Source of the DNA: Heterotrichella gracilis | Lineage: Eukaryota; Sar; Xanthophyceae; Tribonematales; Xanthonemataceae | Direction: 5' to 3' | NCBI GenBank assembly: GCA_032358255.1 | Contig: JAULBX010014759.1 | Coordinates: 1 to 64,000, forward strand | DNA: 64,000 nucleotides | Shown: in pieces, positions 36,773 to 48,200 of the stretch | Layout: every line of letters starts with the position of its first letter | Position numbering within the stretch: the first letter of the stretch is position 1 | Notes under the pieces: model-generated | Told to the model about the DNA's origin: nothing | The model's input: only the letters and a program-made list of their open reading frames with translations | The model's database searches: none | Made by a program: the position numbers and the translations under genes

Positions 36773-39700
36773 TTATTGCCTCTGCCCAGCCCCTTCGCCC
36801 CCTGCATCCCACGGCGATGCCCTGAAATCCCTCCCGGTGAGGGGGCATGTGTGCGCATCCCCCTGCCTTGAGCACTGGTAGCACACGGTCACCCCATTAG
36901 GGTACACCACAAACATCTTTGCACCCAGGCGCGTGTGGCACACCCGGCACACCCGCTCTTCATCGACCTGCAGGCCAACAGGGTTTTGATGAGACCCTTA
37001 GTAGGGTTTTGTGGGCATCATAGCTGCAGCGCATCCAGCCATCACTGATCCCATTGCTGGCAGGCCAATCAGGCAGTGGAGAGGGGTCTCCGGGCGATTG
37101 CCGGGTATATTGCAGTGAGATCGATATCAAATATGGCAAAGCAGAACTACGCGCCTGCACCATCATTCATCTCCGACTCATTCTCGCCCACACAATGTGC
37201 ATACCCGCCCCTATCCCCACTATTTCCCCCCCACGCACCACCACCCGTCGCCCCAGCGCCTTTGCCCTCGCCGCCGCCACCCCCAGGTTCCTCCCCCTCT
37301 CAAGGTTGCGCACTATCAACCCCTGGCGCTGCCGGTGCACCCGCTCTCGCAGCATGCGGGCCAGCGTGTCTTGAGCAACAGCCAATGGCATGTCATCCGA
37401 GAGGGCATCCAAGACCCTTGTGGGGTCTAGGTGGGCGCCTGTGGGGGATGGGGGGTCAAAATTGTAGGGAAAGGGAGGCGCCGATGGCTCCGCGCAATGC
37501 ATACCGCGGCTCCTGCTCCCCCTGGGGCCCACACATGTGCCAGGTGAAGATGCCTCTCACAAGTCAAACCTGGGCAGGACCATAACCACAGCACCCTAAA
37601 CATCCCCAAACCCCCTCGCATCGTACCTTGCGCCGCTAGCAGGTGGGTGGCGTCCGCGTAGCGCGGCTCCTGTCCCCCTCCCGGCCTCAGCAGCATATCC
37701 AGCAATGCCAAGTGCAGGTGACCCTCACTGGCTGCGTGCTTGGCGCAGTACGCCTCCGCCCCCGCCATGTCACGCAGTACCAGGGCTAGGATGCGCAGGG
37801 CGGAGCGGTGGTCCCCCAACTGCGGGAGGTGGATGGGAGGTGGGTGGGGAGGGGCGGAGGGTGCGCGGTTTGTGGTTGGCCTCATTGGAAATACTGGTGG
37901 TTGCGGGTGCAAGGGTATGTGTCTCTGTACGTCATGCCTGGCGCAGTATGCATCCGCCCCCCGATACTGCACTACAGTGCGCCATGTGTGGGGATGCGGC
38001 ATGCATGGGGATGCGGCATGCCCAATTGCCACCTATCTAACCGTGCGATAAGCTAGCTGCCGGCAACGATGTAACTCACGCACGTCGCAGTGTACTATTG
38101 CAACCTATAATAATGATCTGTTGGTCTGCCCACCTTGCAGAGCAGCATCAATGTTCCCAGGACCTTTTTCATGTTTTACAGCTTGCCGTATGATCATCAG
38201 CGCAATGCAACATGTGGCATCGAACCATTGCAGATGTGTGCCCCCACCTTGCAGTGCAGTATGACTTGCTCCCTGTACAGCCCAGTGGGCCCCAGCACTT
38301 GGAGAACCCCCGCCACGTCATACCCACTGTCACACTCGAGGTAGGCCTGTGGGGGTTGTGGGGGTGGTGGTGAGGGTGGGTGGGTGGGGTAGCACAAGGG
38401 GCGTATTTTGCAAGGGGGGATAAACTTTGGGATCAAATGTTAGTCGCGTATATTGATTATCGTCAGGGCGCTACGATGCAGACCAATCTCTGCTTTGAGG
38501 ATGAGCTGTCATCAATAGAAAACAAAATATAAATAATCAAATGAATGGATTTTCTGTTAATTGTATTGGAATTTTGATGATGAGCCGATCACCGTTCTGA
38601 TAATGAGCCAGCCATCAGCGGATGCGCCAGGTGAATGCTCATAACCGCACACAGATCACCACTAATGGCAGGCAATCATTATCAATGCCCTCTCCACCAC
38701 GAACAATAGGCGCATCAACCAGTGCATGCCCCAGATGACCACACACAATAAATCAAGCCAACATTTTCCTACCCCAAAACCCTACGGCCAACCTCAAGAA
38801 ACCCCACCCTCGGCCCCAAGTACACCACACCCACCTGAAGCTTCTCCCGCAGGACCTCCACCTCCCCTCCCCCCTCCTGGCGCCCCTCCACCCCACCACC
38901 ACCACCACCACCACCACCCAGCTCCGGCGCAGCCTCCAAAATGGCTGCTGCCAGCTCAGTGGCCAGCATGGTTCGGTGGTGGGGGGTGACGCCAGGCACC
39001 CCCGCACCCACCACCTGTTCCAAGTATCGCCATCGCACAGCAGGGGGGGTGCTGCGCAGGAGGTGCAGGGCTTGATCGGGGGGGAGGGGGCGCACCTGAG
39101 GAGGGGCGGGGTTCTAATGAGGGGCTATTGCCCAATTGGAGATGGGATGGGGATGGCGTGGATAATGAGGCGGTGGGGTGGTTACACCAGACATGTACAA
39201 TGAAAAGATGTACTTAGAGGATGGAGGAAAGGTGGTGCAGGGAGGCCGTACATGGCCACCTTGTCGAGTGTGCGCTGCGTTGCGTTGCGTTGCGTTGCGT
39301 TGCGATGTGTACGTTTTTCAGAGGTTTACGGTTTTGGGTTTAGGATTTAGGGTAAGCGGGAAAGCACCCACCTGTAGGACTTGCAGCGCGTGGTCAGGGG
39401 AGGTGTGCAGCAGCCAGGGGAGGTACTGTGTGACCAGCTCAACGGGGAGGGAATCCTGGTGGGTGAGGAGGGAGGTGCTGCACTCCACTGCCACCCGCTC
39501 GGCGCCTGTGGGGGTGGGTAGGGGTGGTGGTTGGAATTAGTACTATTAAGAACAGATTATCGCCGTGCTCTCCGTGGCCATCCCTAGGCTGGTGTCCACT
39601 CGCTAAACCCCGCCATGTATTCACCACCCTATCACACACCCATATGCATGTGCTCCACCCCACAGACAACCCAATGCTCTACACCCTGTACCCCACACAT

Positions 39701-42700
39701 CCACAGCCAACCCTAAACCCTACACCAAAACCCTTCGCGCACCTCTCTCCGCGACCTCCCCCAGACTGCTGTCATCCTCCTCCACCACCCCACCCGCCAG
39801 GTCTCTCCAAATCCCCAGCGCCCCAGCCGCATCACCATGCCCCGCCTTCAACAGCGCCAGCGCGTGCCAATGCCCTCTCTGCCCCAGAACCCCCTCCACC
39901 CCCGCCACATCCACACGATTGTCCCCCCTGGCAAAACCCTCCAGTAGGGTGAGTGCTCCCAGGTCTGACAGGAGGAGGGAGGCAAGGGTGTCGATGCCAG
40001 CTGGAGCCTCCACGCCCTCTCGCCCTCTGATCCGGAGCAGGTAGTCCGCCACCGCTTGTTTACCCTAGGGATTTTGGGGAACGGGGTTAGTGGATCGACT
40101 GTTGCTCGCTTGGGAGAGGGTTTCAGTGGCGCATTGGGGTATAGGTGATAATCATTTTGATTACAAGCCCTGGGGAGTAATTGGAGGGTTCTCCCGCTCA
40201 AATTTCATTCACATCAGCCTCTCTCCATCAAGCATCGGTTTTTTTAGTGTTTCCCATACGCCATTCCGTCGCACCCACCCACCTCCAACGCCAACAGTGC
40301 AGCATGCTCCTCCGCATCCCCCCCGCCCCCCCTCCCATTCCCATTCATCCTGCCCACCCCCTTGTCGATCATCGTGTGCAGCTCTTGCAAGGGGGGGTGC
40401 AGGCCCCAATACCTCTTAGAGGGGAGGAGGTGGTGCCAGGTGGCGGCGTAGGACGGGAACAGGGGGAAGAGCTCAATGGGCTGAAACAGGGAGGTGGAGC
40501 ATTGCTCCAGGAGCTGCATGGCGCGCTGGAATTGGAGGTCTGCATGGGATAGGAGGAGGATTAGAGGAATCTGCACAGGAATACAGCTTCCACATTACTA
40601 CTGAATCATGCAAAAATTTAACCTTGCTCATCCCACATTTCACCCTAGCCCATACCCTTACCATGATATGAGCAGCCGCGCCAACCAGCGCCAGCACCCG
40701 CACACCATCCCGACCCTGGTCACACATTTTCCCGCTCCAGCCCAAACCTTCTAGCTCGGCCCTCACCATGGACGAGCAGCAGTGCTGCCGGCGTCCGCGC
40801 GGTTTCTGCCCACGGCGCCCCTTGTCCCGCCACCAGCGCCACACTCCAGCAACAGCCCCATGCTTCAACCCTAAAGTTGTGCCACACCCTTGCCCAAACC
40901 TAGCCCGGTCCTCACCATGGATGAGCAGCCGCGCTGCCTGTGCCCCCGCATTTTCTGGCAAAAGGCGCCCCCCGCATCGCCCCCAGCCACAGTCCATCTC
41001 AACCTCACACCCTAAAACCATGCCCAACCCTAGCCCAACCCTCACCATGTATGAGCAGCAGGGCTGCCTGCGACCCGCACGTTTTCAACCCACGGCGCCC
41101 CCTGCCCCCATCCCACCTTACCCCACACCCCAGCCACAGCCCAATACCATGAACCTGAACCCTAAAATCATGCCGCACCCCAGCCCCAACCCTAGCCCGC
41201 CCCTCACCGTGTATGAGCAGCAGTGCTGCCTGCGCCCGCGCGGTTTCTGCCCAGGGTGCCCCCTGTCCCGCTGCTGCCTCCGCCAGTGCCAGTGCTGCTT
41301 CTATTCTCCTGGAGGCCATGAGCTGCCTGGCCTGGTCCTCAAGGGGGATGGGGCGCAGGAGCCACACCTGGGGAGAATGGATGGAGAAATTACTTTGCAT
41401 TTTCTTTGTATGCGCATCTGATTATTACTAACATGAATGAATACCATGAGCTGCCTGGCTTGGTCCGCAAAGGGGACGGGGTGGAGGAGCCACACCTGGG
41501 AAGGGAAACAGATAAGGACACTTATTTTGCATTTTTAAATGCAAACATCTATACCATTTGTATTATACCATGCATAACCCTGGCCATTCCCTACCTACCG
41601 AAGACTGCAGGGGCTCGGGCCTTCAAGCCCAATGGAAAACCCTACCCCGCCGTTACCAGGCAACTCCTCCCTTGGCCATGCAACCCCAGCCCCGACCTCC
41701 AGTAAAAATCCCTAGCCCGGAACCCTACCTTGCTGTAACCCGCCACCACCAGGCAGCTGCCCGCAGGGTTGCCCGCAGCAACCATGCTCTGCCCGGGTGC
41801 TGCCCTCCCCACACACAATCGACTGCACCCCCCTTGCGCCGCCGCGATCAAACACGTGCACCCCACCCTCCAGAAAGAAAACCCCTGATAAACTGAGCCC
41901 AAACCCTACCTTGCTGTACCCCGCCACCACCAGGCAGCTGCCCGCAGGGTTGCCCGCCGCAACCATGCTCTGCCCGGGGGCCGCCCTCCGCCCCTCCCCA
42001 TAGGCTATGGTCTGCACCCACCCCGCGCTGTCCCGATCAAATACGTGCACCCCGTCCTCGCACACCGCCAGCACATAGAGCCCGCTGTGCAGCAGGGCGC
42101 AGGGGGGAGAAGGGAAGGTGAGGCCGGCACTGGTGGGGCTTCCCTGTTCATCCACTAGGATGCCGGCCTGATCCTGCAGGAGGTTGGAGATTTGAATGTT
42201 TGGATTTTGGCAGGGTAAAAAAGCAGAGCAGGGTTGCCAGCAGCAGCCCAGGGCGCCTTCGCAACCAGCTATAATTACACCACCACCACCACCACCACCC
42301 ACCGCACCATGAGCAGCAGCGCCAGCCCCGCCTGTGGCAATGCTGCCAGCAGCAGCGGGCAGGGAGACTCCGGAGCACCAAAACAAGCTCAAAGCACAAC
42401 ACACCACCACCACCCACCGCACCATGAGCAGCAGCGCCAGCCCCGCCTGTGGTAGGGCCGCAAGCAGCAGCGGGCAGGGCAACTCCGGTGGCACCGAAAA
42501 CAGCTCCGAGCACACCCCCGACCCCGGCTGCAGCAGCAGGTACTTAAAGGGAGTGCACAGCAGCAGGCGGCCGCCCACCCACGCCATGGACTGCATGCAG
42601 GGGGTGATAAATTGATTGCAGGAACGGGCAAAACGGCAAATGCACGAGCGCAAGGGGAGCGTGCAGGCACAGGATGAAGGGGAAGGGGGTTTTCAGATAG

Positions 42701-44416
42701 CAGCAGGCATTTTAAGGTTGTGCACAGCAGCAGGCGACCACCCACCCACGCCATGGACTGCGCGGTAAGGGGAGGGGAGAGGGGGGGTACGGGCTTGATC
42801 CAGCGGCGGGGGGCTTGCTTACGCCAACTAAGACTACGCTTGTGCACGCAGTGCAGTGTGCAACCCCGCTCTTGAAGCTACACCCTAAACCGCCAGCAGG
42901 GAGCCAACACCTGCACATGTGTTGAGCGATAATCCTTTTGCAATCCTCGCCCTTCCAGTGACAATCAGCTGCAATGCAGATTAACCCACCACCCGCCTGC
43001 GCCCCTTGCCCAGGTGCCACCCCATGCACGCCGCAACCGCGAATCGCATTGGTTTACGCAACATGCACCTGCGTATCGTGACCGTGCTTGCAATGCGTAT
43101 GCACACTCACATGCCGTTCAGGATGCCAGCGGTATTGTCCACGCCATGCTCCTCGTACACAAACCATGCTAATATTTTCCTATTGTTTATCAAATTTAAA
43201 TGAAATATATAATACAACCATCCTCATGCACCCCCTGGGTGAATCGACTGCCACAGGATGCACCACCCCCCATCCCCGAACCATGTCACCACCACCACCA
43301 CCACCACCCACCTTGATCCCAAATGGCTCCGGCAGCTCAATCTGCTTCACACACAGCGTGCTGCTGCCCAGCGTGCCCGTGGCATTGCCCACCGCGTGCA
43401 CCTCGTACACCACCACCCGCACCGACCGCTTGGAGGATTTGACCGCCACGGCCAGCATGGGGCGGTGGTGGGGTGCTGGGTGGCTGGCTGTGAACGAGGT
43501 GATTCCCCTCATCCCTGCTAGTAGCTGACCCTCTAGGGTTTCCGTGTCCAGCAGGGTGAGGGTCCCATCGCAGAGGATGGCCAGGCGGTGGGCGGTGGGG
43601 AGGTGGGTGATGGCGAGCAGCGGCTGTAGGGGTGGAGAGTGGGGGTTATGTGGGTATGGGGGGAAGGTGATAGGGGGCTGATGGTAAGCTGTGAAGATGG
43701 TCTGTGTCGAGAGTTAGGTATGTATGGTGGTTTGTTGGGGGGGTCGGGGAGCGAGAGGGTGTTGGTGAGTATGTGTGGAGGGGTATGGTGGGTGATGGCC
43801 AGCTGCGGTGCGGTCCCTCAGAGGGACTTCTGAAGACGACGGGGTTGGGGTTTATTTGGTGTTTAGATACGATGGTCGAGAGATGGGTGACTTTGCGGCA
43901 TGCCATGTGCTGGATGGCATTCGAGCCGTTTAGTTTCTGTTGGGATGGCTGGGACTATGCAACTATAGGAGGATGCAGATTACTTGCAACTGTGAGTGCC
44001 ACGACTGGAAGGCTTTAAGCAGCAACGTTTGCAACTCCACATGCCAGCCAGGGCGATGACTAAGCATAGTCGAGCCTGTGCCAAAACATGTGTGGCCAAA
44101 TGTAATTGTCCATAGGCAAAAAGTGTTTTTTCAAGGTTTAGCTCCAGTTGAAACAGGTCCCAGCGGCACAACTTGTGTGCATGCATATGCAGTGCCTCAC
44201 CTTCTTCCCCACATGCTTCCTGGCTGACAAGCTGAACTTGACCGAGTTGTGCGAAAAGTGCACGTGGTATTCCTCCAGCTGCCCATCAGACAGCCCCAAG
44301 TACACCTTGGCTCCCGAGTTGGCAACGGCAACGCAGGATATCGTCGAGGTGCGTATGGGGTGCTCGTGGGCAAGCCACGATTCAAAAGCACTCCTGGCGG
44401 GGCCATCCCACGCCAT
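36773..44416 (-). CDS. VPS3: CORVET tethering subunit VPS3 / TGFBRAP1-like
   Basis: Thirteen exons: 44201-44416, 43312-43623, 42423-42590, 41910-42173, 41208-41367, 40283-40539, 39743-40064, 39372-39505, 38835-39095, 38248-38346, 37627-37819, 37239-37438 and 36773-36967. They give 926 residues (human TGFBRAP1 860). The protein belongs to the Vps39/TRAP1 family, which tethers endosomes through Rab5/Rab7-class GTPases. Residues 1-~320 form the CNH/beta-propeller domain (VYLGLSDGQLEEYHV, LCDGTLTLLD, SMAWVGGRLLLC). Then come LLRPIPLEDQARQLMASRR and a clathrin-repeat-like solenoid with YLEQVV and CKLGDHRSALRIL. The C-terminus is a zinc-finger-like module: CRVCHTRLG, YPNGVTVCYQC, CPLTGRDF. The closest match by eye is TGFBRAP1/VPS3 rather than VPS39, mainly through the LLxPxPLExQxxxLxASRR block. 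Gly-rich inserts occur in exons 6 and 9. Confidence 0.93.
39276..39301. repeat. TGCGT pentanucleotide microsatellite
   Basis: About five adjacent tgcgt units in VPS3 intron 8. Confidence 0.85.
40768..41110 (-). repeat. Three shadow copies of the 3' edge of VPS3 exon 5
   Basis: Copies at about 40768-40835, 40912-40975 and 41055-41110 repeat AQAALLLIHG plus donor (real edge 41208) at ~140 bp spacing. CCCTAAA-type words lie between them. Confidence 0.85.
41727..41880 (-). repeat. Long shadow copy of the 3' half of VPS3 exon 4
   Basis: About 150 bp closely repeats VHVFDR to VVAGYSK plus donor (real edge 41910). With intron and exons 3-4 read through it produces a misleading 313-codon open frame (41712-42653). 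Confidence 0.9.
42215..42360 (-). repeat. Shadow copies of the 3' edge of VPS3 exon 3 and (ACC)n tract
   Basis: A close copy at about 42305-42360 repeats ALPQAGLALLLM plus donor (real edge 42423), and a shorter remnant is at about 42220-42250. A trinucleotide ACC tract at 42273-42301 directly abuts the copied donor, as a similar tract abuts the real donor of exon 2 (43286-43310). Confidence 0.8.
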
Positions 44417-45269
44417 CCCTGCTCACTGTTGTAGCTTCATCACACAGCAATCTTACAGGAGGAGCACTCTGCAGTAAGCAGTTTCAGATCTAATATACGG
44501 TACAGCAATTTTGTCATCGGCATCTGCCCCTCTGATTGAGATGGGCGCCATGAAATCTATTGAGACGGGTGGTACCCCTGCCATGCGGTCTGAGCCTAGC
44601 CAGGTGGGTTTTTGTGAACATCAAGTTACTGAATGCACGCCGATATGCCCTTCTTGCACGGTGCAATCTTGGGTACAAGGGCTTTGCATGCATGCATTGT
44701 TCGCAGTGAAGTTTTCATCATAATAACATTGCTCCCCTGTTACAAACTTCCAAAAAATTAATTGGTTGACTGACAGCTTGAAGTTGACTTGGCTATTTAC
44801 AGACGTTGATTGGCGCGCAGGTCCTGCTTGTTTGTTTTTTAAGCCTGTCACGAAGGTAAGTCGTGACTGGTGACGCTAGGTGCCTGCAAAGGGACACACT
44901 GAGCTGCATTTCAGACGTGCAGCGGGTGTCGTAGTTTTGGGACAGCACACCTCTCAGCAATGGACTGACGAACTGAGGGCTTTAACCAACTGTCAGTCAA
45001 AGGTATTTCTATTAGCCTAACGTGTTTCCAACCGAGTTTGACCGGTGTGTGCTTTACTTGCTCTCCTTTCACTGCTTCTTTAGTGCTCAACTACCTTGTC
45101 AAGCCATAGACCCAACCTGATATGGTTAACGAGGTGCAACAGTATCGCGGTTGTTGTTGTTGTCTTACCCTGATACTTAAACACGTTTTACGTTTGTTTC
45201 TTGCAACGACCCTCATTTACATCAACCTTGACTCAGGACCTAAGCTTTGCCTTTATCAAAGCTCGCACC
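44417..45269. promoter_or_regulatory. Shared upstream region of VPS3 and TOP2
   Basis: 853 bp between divergent start codons. ATTGGCGC at 44809-44816 fits the E2F consensus WTTSSCSS, ~455 bp before the TOP2 ATG. TOP2 is an S/G2-phase gene in other eukaryotes, so an E2F site would make sense, but a single 8 bp match is weak. Confidence 0.4.
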
Positions 45270-48200
45270 ATGGAGATAGACCTCATCAACGATGAGAACC
45301 ATGCCCACCTTGGAAAGGTGCGTGGCCCAGCAAGTTGCCATGTACATCACCTTTGGTTGTATCCTGTATGTCACCTTTGGTTGTATTCTAAATATGCACT
45401 ATGCGTCCACACCACATCACAGCACGGACGTTACCTGGCCACTGAGCACTTGGCTAGCCTGCAGTCTGCACGTTCCGCTGTTGTGCTTGAGCAAGTCTCA
45501 CTGGGTGCGATTGCTTGTACACCTGTGTAACTGTTTCTGATGACCCCCACTCTCAACTGTCGTTGACCGTGCATTGCTAGTGTTCCGTTGTATGCATGCA
45601 TACTGGGAACGCAACCTTTCAGCCAATACAGGGTGCACCGTTGATACAAGACCTGGGTTTGACCTGGGTTTGATACTTGTCTCGAACTAACCATCCTTCT
45701 ATGTGCAGGGAGGCTTGGCCTCCTCAAGCCACGCAGCGCAGCCGCTGGGGAACAGCAACAAGCAGAACAAGCAGAAGAAGACGATTGAGGAGATCTACCA
45801 GAAGAAGAGCCAGCTTGAGCACATCCTGCTGCGCCCTGACACCTACATAGGCAGCACTGAGAAGCAGCAGCAGCCTATGTGGATCCACGATGGCGAGAAG
45901 CTGGCCTTCAAGACCATCAGCTTCGTCCCTGGGCTGTACAAGATCTTCGACGAGATCCTGGTGAACGCAGCTGACAACAAAGCAAGGGATGCAACCATGG
46001 ACACCCTCAAAGTGGAGATTGACGTGGTGAGTACTGTGTAGTGGCTGTGCTATGTTAGGACCACCTGCCTGGCGCCATGTGTACATGGCTGACTGCCACC
46101 TTGCTATATGGGAATTGCAAGTGTCTTGGGCTGTCTTGGGCTGGTGCAAAGTAACCAGTGGCTGAACCGTTTGTGCACCTTGTTGCAGGAGGCTAACACC
46201 ATCAGCGTGTTCAACAACGGTAATGGCATTCCTGTTGAAGTGCACAAAGAGGAGAAGGTGTATGTCCCGGAACTGATCTTTGGCCACCTGCTCACCAGCT
46301 CCAACTACGACGATGACGAGAAGAAGGTAAATGGTATGAGTGATCGTCACCCTCGATGATCCTTCAGGGTTTCCCTAAGGATTCCACTAGGGCCATCCCA
46401 GGTGAGGGAGAAAAAAATTGCCAGATACTCTAAATTGTGCCGCTCTGATTGAATATGGGTCACCCAGATCCGCCTCTGTTGTGACTCAAAATTGGTGACC
46501 ACTCACTGTGCAGTGCCTTTGGGTGAATAGAGTCGGTTGCACTGCTGGGTTACCAGCTAGCGCTTGGCAAGTCAGCGCAGCTGGCGCAAAGCATGTAAGG
46601 CTAATACCAAGCTCCCTGGATTACTGGAGCCATGTAATTTTTCGACTCACTGTCGCAGGTTGTCGGAGGGCGCAACGGCTACGGTGCCAAGCTGGCCAAC
46701 ATCTTCTCCACGCAGTTCATTGTGGAGACCTGCGACGGCACCCGCCAGAAGCGCTACAAGCAGGTGTTCACCAACAACATGCAGGCCAAGGAGGCCCCCA
46801 AGATCTCGGCATGCAAGACCACAGACAACTGGACCAAGATCACCTTCAAGCCTGACCTGGGCAAGTTTGGCATGCAGTGCCTGGAGGAGGACACCATTTC
46901 CCTGATGCGCCGCAGGGTGTATGACCTGGCTGGAGTGCTGGGCAAGACTGTTAAGGTATGCAGCTCATGTGAACTTGTAGTACGAAATCAGGATCATGCT
47001 ATTGCCAACAAATTGTAGAATAGGTATTGTAGTCTGGATCATGCATGGAGGGCCTTCTGTTGAGTATAAATCCAGGAACAAAGATCAGGCACAGTCACCA
47101 AGTTACAAGTCAGCCCCAGGCCTGCTGGTCCTGCCATTACCCATTGCACCATAGAATGCGTCGGTCACCTATGCATCCCTCCCACCTGCAGGTGTACTAC
47201 AACACCTCCCGGCTGCCAGTGAAGACTTTCCAGGAGTACGTCGACCTGTACCTGGGGCCCAAGGAGAACGGCGCGCCCCGGATCTACGAGAAGATCGGGG
47301 AGCGCTGGGAGGTGTGCATCAGCGCCACAGAGGGCCAATTCCAGCAGGCAAGTGGGTGCATGGCGCAATGGGACAAACTTGCACCAGATTTACACTGGGG
47401 CGAGGGGCAGAAGCTTTTCCAGTAACAGAAGCAATTGCATTGCAGTGATTCCAAAACTTTTGCTCATTTCTAGGTTACATTTCTTCAAGGTGTGCCTGAT
47501 GCCATGCCGCGCGCATCATGCAAAGGAGGACTGCCGTGGCACCAAGAGCGTTTCACGAGCACCAAGCATTTTTAAATGGCACATTGGTGGTTGTGATGGT
47601 TGTGTACTTCCACCTGCAGGTCAGTTTCGTCAACTCCATCTGCACCTACAAGGGAGGCACGCACGTCAACTACATCGTTGACCAAGTCAGCAAGTGAGTC
47701 TCCCTTTCCCCTTTCCTGCGAAATCCCTTGACAAATGTTCCCTCTTGTGTTAAGGAGTGACATGCAACTCTGCAAATCGTCAATAGTTTTAGCCCTTTAA
47801 ATTGCGCACGGCCACAGCTCACATCGCTCACACCCAGTCTCTTTGCGCAGGTCCCTGTGTGACATGCTGAACAAGAAGAACAAGCAGGCCAATGTCAAGC
47901 CTTTCATGGTCAAGAACTACCTGTGGGTGTTCATCAATTGCAAGATCGAGAACCCTGCATTCGACTCTCAGGCAAGGACTTCCCTGGCAGCCTGAATTCT
48001 ACACTATGTGCTTTGTGGGTTGGCCCAACCTGGTATTCTTTGCTCGTTGGTGCTGCTGTAATTGTCTGAATCCTTTTGCACTGTGTGCTTCGTGGGTGGG
48101 CTCTATTTGGGGTGATCAATAATTGGGGTCGATTTTCCTGTCTGCTTGGAATTGTTTGCACTGTGTGCAAAGAAAGCCCAGCAGCTGCCCTTTCCCTTTC

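Noticed and set aside
41712-42653. 313-codon minus-strand open frame
   Set aside because: It is VPS3 exons 3 and 4 plus a readable intron and an exon-4 shadow. Domain continuity and splice phases show the introns are real.
36773-44416. Assignment of this gene as VPS39 (HOPS)
   Set aside because: VPS39 and VPS3 share the fold and C-terminal finger, but the LLRPIPLEDQARQLMASRR block and exon-wide order match TGFBRAP1/VPS3 better by eye. A profile search would settle it.
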